Source: Pseudomonadota bacterium (lineage in GTDB: Bacteria; SZUA-182; DTGQ01). From it: a stretch of DNA of 35,023 nucleotides. This document shows positions 8,401 to 16,155 of the stretch, one piece after another. The notes below the pieces were generated by a model, which saw only the letters and a list, made by a program, of their open reading frames with translations, ran no database searches and was not told the DNA's origin. A program made the translations under genes and the position numbers. The stretch covers positions 1 to 35,023 of the forward strand of contig DAOURK010000034.1 in assembly GCA_030625085.1 (NCBI GenBank), read 5' to 3'. Within the stretch, counting starts at the first letter, position 1. Every line of letters begins with the position of its first letter.

Positions 8401-10058
8401 TTCTGGATGTGTATACGAGCCAATGGTTTGGTAATGAGACGAAGAAACAAGGAAAAAGAAAAGCCAGTGCAGAGTCTCCATTTGTAACATTTCTTAAAAA
8501 ACCTGAAGCAGAAGCCTTTATCACTGCTTGTGATAAACAATCCTTAAATCAAGCACGTGAAGCTCTCTCGCCAGAGGATCGCCAAATTGTTGAAACTGCC
8601 CTTGAGGCTAAGGCTGAAAAAAAATTCTTTCACTGGGAATTAGAATTTCCGGAAGTCTTTTATGGCCCGCGCCCTGGGACAACTCAGGCTATTGAGCGAA
8701 AGGAAGGCGCTGGTTTCGATGCGGTAATCGGAAATCCGCCGTATGATGTACTGGCAAGTCAGGAGCTCGGCTATGATATATCAAAGGATTTGACTTTTTA
8801 CGAGACAACGTCGCTCTTTAAACCGGCAATTCGAGGAAAGAAGAATCTCTATAAACTTTTTATATGTCGCGGTTCAAGTATAATGGGGCAGTCAGGGGCT
8901 TTTTCTTTTATTGTCCCTATGGCCCTTTTAGGGGATGACCAAGCTGTAGGTGTGCGAAGATTGCTTCTTGAGAAAACCAGACTAATAGCTATAGAATCAT
9001 TTCCTCAAAAAGATGATCGAAATAATCGAGTTTTTTTTGAAGCTAAGCTTCCCACTACTATTTTTATTTCCCACGCAAAGTCCATAAACATTTCTAACTA
9101 CATAACTATCAGGACACATCCTGGAAAGTTCATAGATATTAATTCACCTAAGCTTAATGTGGTTCCTACAGAAATTTTAGCCTTTGACCCAGAGAATGCG
9201 GCAATTCCGTCTTGTACACAAAAAGATTGGAAAATTGTGATCCATATCTTGGCATCTAATAACATACGTCGTATGCGAAAAATTGCTAAGTCCTTCCAAG
9301 GTGAAGTAAATGAGACCAATGAAAGATCAAGAGGTACCCTTACAGATGAAATCAGAGCTCCCATAACTCTTCGAGGGTCTAACATTTGTTTATATGCTGT
9401 TCGAGAACCTTCCCAGGGTGAGGAAGTTAGAATTGATAGAAAAAAATTCCTTGCAGGTAAGAAAAAAGATGCCAAAGCCTTTGCCTTTGAGAAGGAACGA
9501 GTTGGATTTCAGCGCAAATCCCCTCTAAATAACTTCAGAAGAATTATCGCTGCCCATGTTCCGAAGGGTAACTTTTGTATTGATTCTGTGAGCTATATTA
9601 TTGAAGAATATTCAGAGGTAGATCTTGATTTATTGCTTGCACTGCTCAACTCAAAAATTCTAGATTGGTATTTCAGGCTCGGAAGTACTAATTCAATGAT
9701 CAATGAATATCAGGTTAACTCATTACCAGTCCCGGCATTTGCAGAGAGAAAATTGGATATTAATTGGAAAACAATTATGGATAAAGGGCAGTGGGATGAC
9801 ATGAGTGAGCTTCTTTGTTCGTCTTGCACTGCCCCTGGGTTAATGACCAGCTCAGTTGTAGAAGCTCTTATTGCCATGTGTCGCCGCATACAGGAAATTG
9901 AGGAAAAGCGTATACTTAAAAACCGGACTGAACGATCCCATCTTGACCCTGCAAGCCAGCCCATACAAGATGCTATTGATGCGGTTCTCTTCAAATTTTA
10001 TGGCCTTTCCAAGAAAGAAGCTCAATATATTAACCAGCGCCTAAAGGAAATGCTTTAA
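5424..10058 (+). CDS. Eco57I-like N6-adenine DNA methyltransferase of a defence operon
   Basis: This 1544-residue protein contains a complete gamma-type adenine methylase: motif I DPAMGSGHF at 786-794, YGVDLNPMAVELAK at 861-874, and catalytic NPPY at 1104-1107. The C-terminal 300 residues fit a target recognition region, ending in a helical tail. Around 250-345 lies a domain like the N-terminal PD-(D/E)xK nuclease of type IIG enzymes (EPDYRLF, then PLALCLVYPWNRFLD, then WVILTNGKLWRLY). The expected E-x-K is L294-V-Y296, so it looks catalytically dead. The first 230 residues are not recognised. AGGA lies before the ATG. An Mrr-like gene follows after 21 bp, and a PLD-SNF2 helicase lies farther down. 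It likely marks host DNA so that the partners attack unmodified DNA. A PglX-like (BREX) role was considered, but no other BREX genes are present. Confidence 0.88.
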   Translation: MDQKDISFLDIDLGPHDIQALNDSKAISAFFARLRYNTNVHIIQSPGNLGINAEGIVRSIKNIELIADQDGLFQVYLFELTSVTVGNILALGKAFRNRAGNYLLVLTSDYERLDFVVLEKYLPPGKGSGIGASQKQVGIRPRVLTIERRKPSRIHLRVIRRFTWTESDPFAQYDKLLSAYTVAEWSEEFFNNRALFSDYYLLERLRGFSVWAEDPKPSYLRLLELYHGAAVRFVNTEKASLKKELLEPVFKKLGFQAIASKNPVKDVTEPDYRLFSLSKGETTSKDLAPLALCLVYPWNRFLDGKDDLRDKENPDDNPSAIVVSLLDKGESPWVILTNGKLWRLYAQQAHSRATNYYEVDIEEILAQAGPHIINPAESFRYFWLFFRAQAFRQEEFVHEGKKRYLSLLDQLFLESNEYAKELGKRLKERVFEEIFPYLASGFITHIRQNGIGSFTSPDSRNKLQGAISPDSFPEEILDAVFQGTLTLFYRLLFLLYAEARDLLPVKEVRGYYEESLTKMKREIAGIAKDLPDGVEKNIKNGYHENHYELYDRLLSLFKIVDNGNPSLNVPVYNGGLFLSDPAHDDDSMEAQVVRFLNTTKVPDRFLAHSLDLLTRDVDSKRHDLVFIDYKSLGVRQLGSIYEGLLEFKLRIAARKLAVVNEKGRDVYKTFRNLDTKEQEKAERHGRVIKKGQIYLENDKSERKASGSYYTPDHIVNYIVENAVGSVLEEKFDSIRPKLRDVQQRRRAFFQKQEALQRQGIKPEPASKAEFIGQELVNELFAIKVLDPAMGSGHFLVEAVDYVTDKSLHFLNSFPWNPIFAYLGRMRETILQEMENQGITIDVKRLTDINLLKRHILKRCIYGVDLNPMAVELAKVSLWLDCFTLGAPLSFLDHHLRCGNSLIGVAVKEVKQAVEPVTRVNTKTKVAASATEWKTIKSRVVKYTLFGSRFAGLLLATDLMRHVGELSDVTSAQVHQSRNEYRKASDALAPFKRILDVYTSQWFGNETKKQGKRKASAESPFVTFLKKPEAEAFITACDKQSLNQAREALSPEDRQIVETALEAKAEKKFFHWELEFPEVFYGPRPGTTQAIERKEGAGFDAVIGNPPYDVLASQELGYDISKDLTFYETTSLFKPAIRGKKNLYKLFICRGSSIMGQSGAFSFIVPMALLGDDQAVGVRRLLLEKTRLIAIESFPQKDDRNNRVFFEAKLPTTIFISHAKSINISNYITIRTHPGKFIDINSPKLNVVPTEILAFDPENAAIPSCTQKDWKIVIHILASNNIRRMRKIAKSFQGEVNETNERSRGTLTDEIRAPITLRGSNICLYAVREPSQGEEVRIDRKKFLAGKKKDAKAFAFEKERVGFQRKSPLNNFRRIIAAHVPKGNFCIDSVSYIIEEYSEVDLDLLLALLNSKILDWYFRLGSTNSMINEYQVNSLPVPAFAERKLDINWKTIMDKGQWDDMSELLCSSCTAPGLMTSSVVEALIAMCRRIQEIEEKRILKNRTERSHLDPASQPIQDAIDAVLFKFYGLSKKEAQYINQRLKEML

Positions 10059-10079
10059 AATTGGAAAGTTATTAAACTA

Positions 10080-11552
10080 ATGGACCTTTTAATCCTAGGT
10101 AAAGATAGCAATGAAAAGGGTAGTCAGCTTGAGCACCTTACCAAGTATCTACTACAATATTTGGGGTATAAAGAAATTGTCACAAATGAAAAAGGAGCTG
10201 GTGGCCATGAGATTGATGTTAGAGCCGAGATAGTATTGCCATCTTTAGGAAAGGAGATAAAACATCGTGTAATTTGTGAATGCAAAGCTCATAAATCACC
10301 AATTAAAATGAATGATTGGCTAAAATTCCTTGGTAAAATTTATCTTGAAGAATCTCAGCTCAAAAGTGAAGTAACCGGTTGTTTCATTGCTCTTTCAGGT
10401 GTAAATGGGAATGTTTCAGGAAATTATGACCTACTTCAGCGACATCGCGCTAATATTCAATTAATTACTGGAAATCAGCTTGTCCAACTTCTTGGCAAAA
10501 TATATTGCCTTATCCCAACTGATGCCCTTATAATTCGGTTAAGAAAATTTACATCCCGCCAATTCGTTAAACTCTCCCTAGTCTACTACCATCATAAAAT
10601 TTATTGGTTAGTGGAATTCATGGATTCATGCTTCTCCTTACTGACTCATCTTGGTGATACAATCACTTCCGATCATGAAGCGGAGGTAAAAAAGCTAGTA
10701 TCTCAGTCAATATCTGCAGGACAATACATCAATTTAGAAGCCGAAGCCGCAGCACGCAAGCATACTTTTTTAGCTGAAAAAATCGTTATAGGGCGACTAA
10801 TGTTACTCAATGGTGAAGGAGATTCAAGGCAAGTTTACGATGAATTGCGGACAACATGTTATAAGGCATATGAATTATATTCCTATCAGGATCTTTACAC
10901 TGCTGCTGAGCATCTCTCAAATAAACAATGGTTCAAGATAGATAATTCCCTAAATACTTGGCGGTTACTTCCAGAGAACGAGCATTTAATATCACTCTAC
11001 CGTTATTTTTTAACTGGTGAAACGGTCACTTGGGCAATTGGAAGCCCATTTTATGATCAATATATCAACTCTGAATTATTATCAAAAATTTGTAAAATAC
11101 AAGGAGGTATTGAAATACCTGAAAATAGGGTGGATAGTTGTATTAAATTATTGCGGTGGTCACCGAAAGCTCTCGCCTGGGCACTTTATCCTGATCCATT
11201 TTTGGTTGGTTACCAGCGTCAGGGACTTCCACTTGATAAACGTATTATAGATAGTTATTTTAGATACTTCATTGGCAAATTGATCGATCATTTTAATGCA
11301 GATTTCCAAAGACATGAATTTTATAAATATTTTTATGAATTAAGGGGCTTACGGGAAACAGACACAATACGACGCATTTTAATTAAAGGAACTGAAGATA
11401 TTGAAATTGAATTGGGCCATAGTGAGCGACTTGAAATCGGACCAGTAAGCCCAAATTATGGCGGTGGTTTTATTATGATGTGGCTTATTGATGATTCCCC
11501 TGAGCTATCCGATAGTGTAAAGAAGGAAGACCCCTCGAAAGATAAAAATTAA
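10080..11552 (+). CDS. Mrr-like restriction endonuclease fold protein
   Basis: Residues 14-130 of 490 have the Mrr-type PD-(D/E)xK arrangement: a helix with LEHLTKYLLQYLGY, then GGHEIDV with Asp46, then VICECKAH with Glu67 and Lys69, and a helix followed by strands (GCFIALSG). All catalytic positions are present. The rest, about 150-490, is mostly helical and not recognised. It ends in a charged, possibly flexible tail. The gene starts 21 bp after the methylase stop, so the two are probably cotranscribed. In context it is the natural nuclease partner of a methylase whose own nuclease-like domain has lost its active site. An alternative is a modification-dependent (type IV) enzyme. DNA cleavage is an inference from the fold. 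Confidence 0.75.
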   Translation: MDLLILGKDSNEKGSQLEHLTKYLLQYLGYKEIVTNEKGAGGHEIDVRAEIVLPSLGKEIKHRVICECKAHKSPIKMNDWLKFLGKIYLEESQLKSEVTGCFIALSGVNGNVSGNYDLLQRHRANIQLITGNQLVQLLGKIYCLIPTDALIIRLRKFTSRQFVKLSLVYYHHKIYWLVEFMDSCFSLLTHLGDTITSDHEAEVKKLVSQSISAGQYINLEAEAAARKHTFLAEKIVIGRLMLLNGEGDSRQVYDELRTTCYKAYELYSYQDLYTAAEHLSNKQWFKIDNSLNTWRLLPENEHLISLYRYFLTGETVTWAIGSPFYDQYINSELLSKICKIQGGIEIPENRVDSCIKLLRWSPKALAWALYPDPFLVGYQRQGLPLDKRIIDSYFRYFIGKLIDHFNADFQRHEFYKYFYELRGLRETDTIRRILIKGTEDIEIELGHSERLEIGPVSPNYGGGFIMMWLIDDSPELSDSVKKEDPSKDKN

Positions 11553-11633
11553 ATGGTTCAACAGAAAAGTAGATAAAGGCAATTTTAAGTAATAATAAGC
11601 TCGAATATTTCCCAAGTTAGGGGAATGAGGTTT

Positions 11634-11662
11634 TTGACAACTTTGTATGATATTTATAATAT
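11634..11662 (+). promoter_or_regulatory. strong sigma70-like promoter for the toxin-antitoxin pair
   Basis: TTGACA at 11634-11639 is followed by TATAAT at 11655-11660 (15-bp spacer), overlapping TAATAT at 11657-11662 (17-bp spacer). It lies about 40 bp upstream of the DUF433 gene, in the 148-bp gap after the Mrr-like gene. It gives the pair its own transcription inside the operon. Confidence 0.65.
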
Positions 11663-11664
11663 AG

Positions 11665-11928
<264 letters not shown>

Positions 11929-11938
11929 GATACTGACT

Positions 11939-12292
11939 ATGAAATTTAAAATTGACGAGAACCTGCCAAAAGAATTAGCCTTATTGCTTCAGCAAAAGGG
12001 GCATGATGCGGTAAGTGTGCTGGATCAGGAGCTTGGTGGAAAACCAGATAAAGAAATTGCCTTAGTTTGTCAAAATGAAAAACGTTCCTTAGTAACCTTA
12101 GACAAAGATTTTGCCGATATTCGCCATTATCCTCCCCGAGAGTTTTCAGGGATTATTGTATTTCGTCTTAATCACCTAGATAAACCCCATGTGCTTGAAA
12201 TTTTAGAGCATCTAATACCGATATTTTCCCGGGAGCCTCTTGAACATCACCTTTGGATAGTGGAAGAGGACAAGATAAGAATAAGAGATTAA
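11939..12292 (+). CDS. DUF5615 PIN-like toxin
   Basis: This 117-residue protein begins MKFKIDENLP, with the conserved Asp6-Glu7-Asn8 of the PIN-like DUF5615 (Mut7-C-related) fold, and has LVTLDKDFAD with Asp55 and Asp57 in the second acidic cluster. The C-terminal GIIVFRL strand and HLWIVEEDKIRIR end are also typical. A longer frame opens at 11882 inside the antitoxin gene, but the ATG at 11939 gives the family's usual N-terminus. It probably acts as a metal-dependent RNase. The pair sits between the Mrr-like and helicase genes and may stabilise the island or act as a back-up abortive module. Confidence 0.85.
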   Translation: MKFKIDENLPKELALLLQQKGHDAVSVLDQELGGKPDKEIALVCQNEKRSLVTLDKDFADIRHYPPREFSGIIVFRLNHLDKPHVLEILEHLIPIFSREPLEHHLWIVEEDKIRIRD

Positions 12293-12393
12293 CCTAATCA
12301 TTAAACCATTATTTAATTTTCAAACTACTTGTTTTACTTATTTACCTTACTGTTTTTAGAGACAGCCAAAATGCAGTATAAAGGCTTTACACT

Positions 12394-15300
12394 ATGAAAA
12401 TCCCTTATGTTATTGACAATCAGTCAAATTTTTTAGCCGATATTCTTAATAAAATACTTATTACCAAACACAAAGGCCGGTCCCTTGACGTGGCTACGGC
12501 TTATTTTACTGTTGGTGGTTTTGGCCTCATCAAAGAAGGGCTCATGGGGTTGGGGAATTTTCGTCTGCTCCTTGGGGCAGAGCCCACTATGGGTGAACAT
12601 ATAGGGATACGGCCAGACTCAAGGAAAGTAAAAAATCAGATAAAAAAAGATTTAGAGTATCTTCCTTTCGATGAAAAGACCTTGCGCTTTGTAGAAGACC
12701 TGATTGCCTACCTAAGCACCGACAAAGTGGCAGTGCGACTGCATGAAAAAGGATTTCTTCATGCCAAATGTTGGCTTTTTTACTCTGACCGCCCAGGGCA
12801 ACAAGCGCTCTTCAATCGCTTCCGCCCGATCCTAGCCATAGTCGGCTCATCCAATTTCACCATACCCGGCCTCACCTCTAACAGTGAACTTAACTTATGC
12901 CATAAGATACTTCTTGATCAAGAAGAAATAGAAGATATTGATGCTGCTAATGCTGTCTTATGGCTCACAGCTACTAAACCCAGCGAGCGGGTAAGCTCAA
13001 CAAACCGCCAATTGATGAAAAGTGAAGTCGGCGCACGGGCCATAATTGATTTAGAGAACTGGTATGAGAGACAATGGGCTGATGGCCGGGATTTTAAGGA
13101 AAATCTGATTAAATTATTAGATGCTTCAAAATTTGGGAAAAAGGAATATACCCCTTATCAGGTCTATATGAAAGTACTCTATGAATATTTCAAGGACGAA
13201 TTGGCTGAAGGAATACCTACCGCAACCCGGTCGGCTATTGATCTTGCAGAGTTTCAAGAAGATGCTGTCAAAAAAGCGCGTAAAATACTGGCCCGCTATG
13301 ATGGTGTCATGATTGCGGATTCAGTTGGCCTTGGGAAAACATGGATTGGCAAAAAACTCCTGGAGGACTTTGCTTACCACTTGAGGCAAAAAGCCTTAAT
13401 CGTCTGCCCGGCAAGTCTTCGTGAAATGTGGGCACGGGAATTGACCGAAGCGAATATTCCGGCAACAGTGCTCTCCCAGGAGGAATTGGGACGCGAAGGC
13501 TTCACCCCTGCCATGTGGCAAGATGCGGATATTGTCCTGATAGATGAGTCCCATAACTTTCGCAATCGAAACTCCCAGCGCTATGCGCAACTTGAAAGTT
13601 TGCTGGGCGCAAATGGAGGCAGGGGCCGCGATGGTGCCTTAAAAAAAGTGATCTTGCTTACAGCCACCCCTATCAATAACGACCTTTTTGATCTCTATAA
13701 CCAACTGTGCCTGATCACTCGAGGTGACCGAAGTTACTTCTCAGCTTGTGGTATCGGCGACATCTACCGCTATTTCCTCAAGGCGCGTCGTGATTCGAGA
13801 AAAAACAGCAGCGCCTTTGCGCTTTTCAATCTGTTGGAAGAAATTGTGATCCGGCGCACTCGGCCTTTTATCCGCCATGCCTATCCTGAGGCAACAATCA
13901 GGGGGAAAAGAATCCATTTTCCACAACGCAGGCTAAAAACTGTTCAATATAACTTAGAATCTACCTACTCCGGAATTTATGATGAGGTTGTATTTGGCAT
14001 CGAAAGCTTAAAGCTTGCCCCTTACAACCTTGAAGAATATAAAAAAGCCGGGATTACCATAGATAAATTTGAGGCAGGCCGTGAACAAGCCTTGGTAGGA
14101 ATATTCAAAAGCCGATATTTGAAGCGATTTGAGTCGAGCATTGAGGCATTCCGCATTAGTATAAGACGTGGGCTTGAATTCCTCAAAACCTTTGAGTCCT
14201 ATATTCTTGATGGCCGTCTTCTTAAAAGCAGCCAATTTCACAAGGCCTTGCAATATCTCTCCCGCGAAGATGAGGAAGACGATGCAACGCCCACATCCCT
14301 GGCAGATGACATGGATGACAACGAGGAAATAGGTAAGATCTTAGAGGAAATGGAAACTATAGATCCCGCCATGTATGATTTAAGAAATCTTCATGGAGCG
14401 GTTCAGCATGATGTAGAGGTTATTTCCGAAATATGGCAAAAGATTAAAAATATCAATCCTGCAAACGATGCCAAGTTGATTCGTTTGAAAGAGCTTTTAT
14501 CAAAAACGCTCCAAGGGAAAAAAGTTCTCATTTTCAGCTATTACAGGGATACAACGCGGTATTTGTACCGCAATTTAGGGCATCCGGATATTCCTCAGGC
14601 TGTAGAATTCTGCAAACAACTTGGCGGCATAAGAGTGCGAAGAATGGATAGTGGCGCTGATCCAAAAGAACGTCTGCGCATCGTCCAAGGATTTGCTCCT
14701 AAGGCGAATGATAAAAGTGAATGGCTCGGAACTGATAAGGAAATCGATATCCTCATATCCACCGATGTTCTTTCAGAAGGACACAATCTTCAAGATTGTG
14801 GTTATATGCTGAACTATGACCTCCACTGGAATCCAACCCGCATGGTTCAGCGAGCAGGAAGGATCGATAGGATTGGAACCGAATTTGATACCCTTTGGAT
14901 CTATAATATGTTTCCTGATGATGGTCTTGAACGATTGCTGCGGCTGGTGGAGAGTCTTAGTCGAAAAATTGCCGCTATTGATCGAGCCGGTTTCCTAGAT
15001 GCAAGCGTGCTGGGTGAGATCGTTCATCCTCAAAACTTCAATACTCTTCGAAGAATTTGTGAAGAAGATGGAACGGTGATCGAAGAAGAGGAACAATTTA
15101 CCGAACTTGCCAGTAATGAGTTTTTAGTCCAACAACTTCGTTCTCTTTTAGCTTCCGGCGGGCAGGAAATGTTGGATACCTTGCCTGACGGCATTCATTC
15201 CGGGTTAATAAAAGCAGGTGCTAGCGGGATATTTTTTTATTTCCAGGCTGATGACACAACAGGCGGAAAGTTCCATTTTTGGAAATATTATGACTTAAAA

Positions 15301-15807
15301 AGCCATCGATTTATTGATAACCGCTATCTCATCGCCAATCTCATCTCCTGTGAGAAAGATACCCCTCGGGTAGTTGATCCGGAAGTATTCAGCGCCATAT
15401 TTGATATAAAAGAGAAAGCCGTCAATAGTATTCTTCGCTCACATCAAGAACAACAAGCCTTAAAAGCAGCGCCACGTGCTATAGATCCTATACAACAAAC
15501 TGTGGCAACCGCCATACAAGGCTATCTGAATCATCCAACCATAGAGCGCAAATTGGCCATAGACGCCATTAAATTTTTAAATCAACCTATGCTGGCTATT
15601 CAAGTGCGTGCACTTCGCAAAGCATATAAGGAGTTTCAACAAAAATCAGAGATCCAATCCCTCTTAACCGCTGTAGAGGAATTACGGGCCAAATTTGGTG
15701 AGCAATCATCATCCGCCATGGGCAATGGCAATAGAGGCAAACCTGTTTGCCCAATTAAACGCGAAGATCTTCGTTTAATCTGCTTTGACTTTGTAATTGG
15801 TGGATAA
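12394..15807 (+). CDS. PLD nuclease-SNF2 helicase fusion
   Basis: This 1137-residue protein starts with a phospholipase D-type nuclease domain (residues 1-200) with H123-A-K125 and GSSNFT at 151-156. A SNF2/superfamily 2 motor follows: GLGKT at 312-316, DESH at 384-387, TATP at 423-426, an acidic insert near 625-645, STDVLSEGHNLQ near 789 and QRAGRIDRIG at 819-828. The last 280 residues are not recognised. It should translocate on double-stranded DNA and carry its own nuclease. Together with the Eco57I-like methylase and the Mrr-like protein it forms a restriction-type system. DISARM also uses a SNF2 helicase and a PLD protein, but as separate genes and with DUF1998 proteins that are absent here. 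Confidence 0.88.
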   Translation: MKIPYVIDNQSNFLADILNKILITKHKGRSLDVATAYFTVGGFGLIKEGLMGLGNFRLLLGAEPTMGEHIGIRPDSRKVKNQIKKDLEYLPFDEKTLRFVEDLIAYLSTDKVAVRLHEKGFLHAKCWLFYSDRPGQQALFNRFRPILAIVGSSNFTIPGLTSNSELNLCHKILLDQEEIEDIDAANAVLWLTATKPSERVSSTNRQLMKSEVGARAIIDLENWYERQWADGRDFKENLIKLLDASKFGKKEYTPYQVYMKVLYEYFKDELAEGIPTATRSAIDLAEFQEDAVKKARKILARYDGVMIADSVGLGKTWIGKKLLEDFAYHLRQKALIVCPASLREMWARELTEANIPATVLSQEELGREGFTPAMWQDADIVLIDESHNFRNRNSQRYAQLESLLGANGGRGRDGALKKVILLTATPINNDLFDLYNQLCLITRGDRSYFSACGIGDIYRYFLKARRDSRKNSSAFALFNLLEEIVIRRTRPFIRHAYPEATIRGKRIHFPQRRLKTVQYNLESTYSGIYDEVVFGIESLKLAPYNLEEYKKAGITIDKFEAGREQALVGIFKSRYLKRFESSIEAFRISIRRGLEFLKTFESYILDGRLLKSSQFHKALQYLSREDEEDDATPTSLADDMDDNEEIGKILEEMETIDPAMYDLRNLHGAVQHDVEVISEIWQKIKNINPANDAKLIRLKELLSKTLQGKKVLIFSYYRDTTRYLYRNLGHPDIPQAVEFCKQLGGIRVRRMDSGADPKERLRIVQGFAPKANDKSEWLGTDKEIDILISTDVLSEGHNLQDCGYMLNYDLHWNPTRMVQRAGRIDRIGTEFDTLWIYNMFPDDGLERLLRLVESLSRKIAAIDRAGFLDASVLGEIVHPQNFNTLRRICEEDGTVIEEEEQFTELASNEFLVQQLRSLLASGGQEMLDTLPDGIHSGLIKAGASGIFFYFQADDTTGGKFHFWKYYDLKSHRFIDNRYLIANLISCEKDTPRVVDPEVFSAIFDIKEKAVNSILRSHQEQQALKAAPRAIDPIQQTVATAIQGYLNHPTIERKLAIDAIKFLNQPMLAIQVRALRKAYKEFQQKSEIQSLLTAVEELRAKFGEQSSSAMGNGNRGKPVCPIKREDLRLICFDFVIGG

Positions 15808-15879
15808 AGCTTATTTATTAATCCACTTTTGATATAGCGATGTTATTTATTATTATCTTGATAATTGTCGTGACAGAAT

Positions 15880-15990
15880 CAGCATTTGGCGGATTTGGTA
15901 ACGCTGCCATTTTCGCCAAATGGACACTGATTTTTTCTCTGGCAGCACCTAACCTTTTGCCAATCCTCTCCTGCGAGCTCCTAGGCCGGT
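15880..15990 (-). pseudogene. decayed helix-turn-helix remnant, copy 2 (inverted)
   Basis: The minus strand, from about 15970 downward, reads ERIGKRLGAAREKISVHL followed by AKMAALPNPPN. Its DNA begins GAGAGGATTG, as copy 1 does at 4903, and similarity continues for about 80 bases. No start, and no complete frame, remains. The gap 15808-16155 holds nothing else I recognise; the two plus-strand frames seen there have no family features. Confidence 0.4.
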
Positions 15991-16155
15991 TGAGATTTTT
16001 ACCGCTATCTCTTTTTTTATCAGTTTATCAACCTCTGAAATATCATTGGCCGCCTGAGAATCCAGGATTGGGGTGAAGGTATTCCGCAACAGGCACGTAT
16101 CTACAGTAAGAAGCAGGACTTATCCTGGAATTTTGCTGCAGAATGATGAAATAAT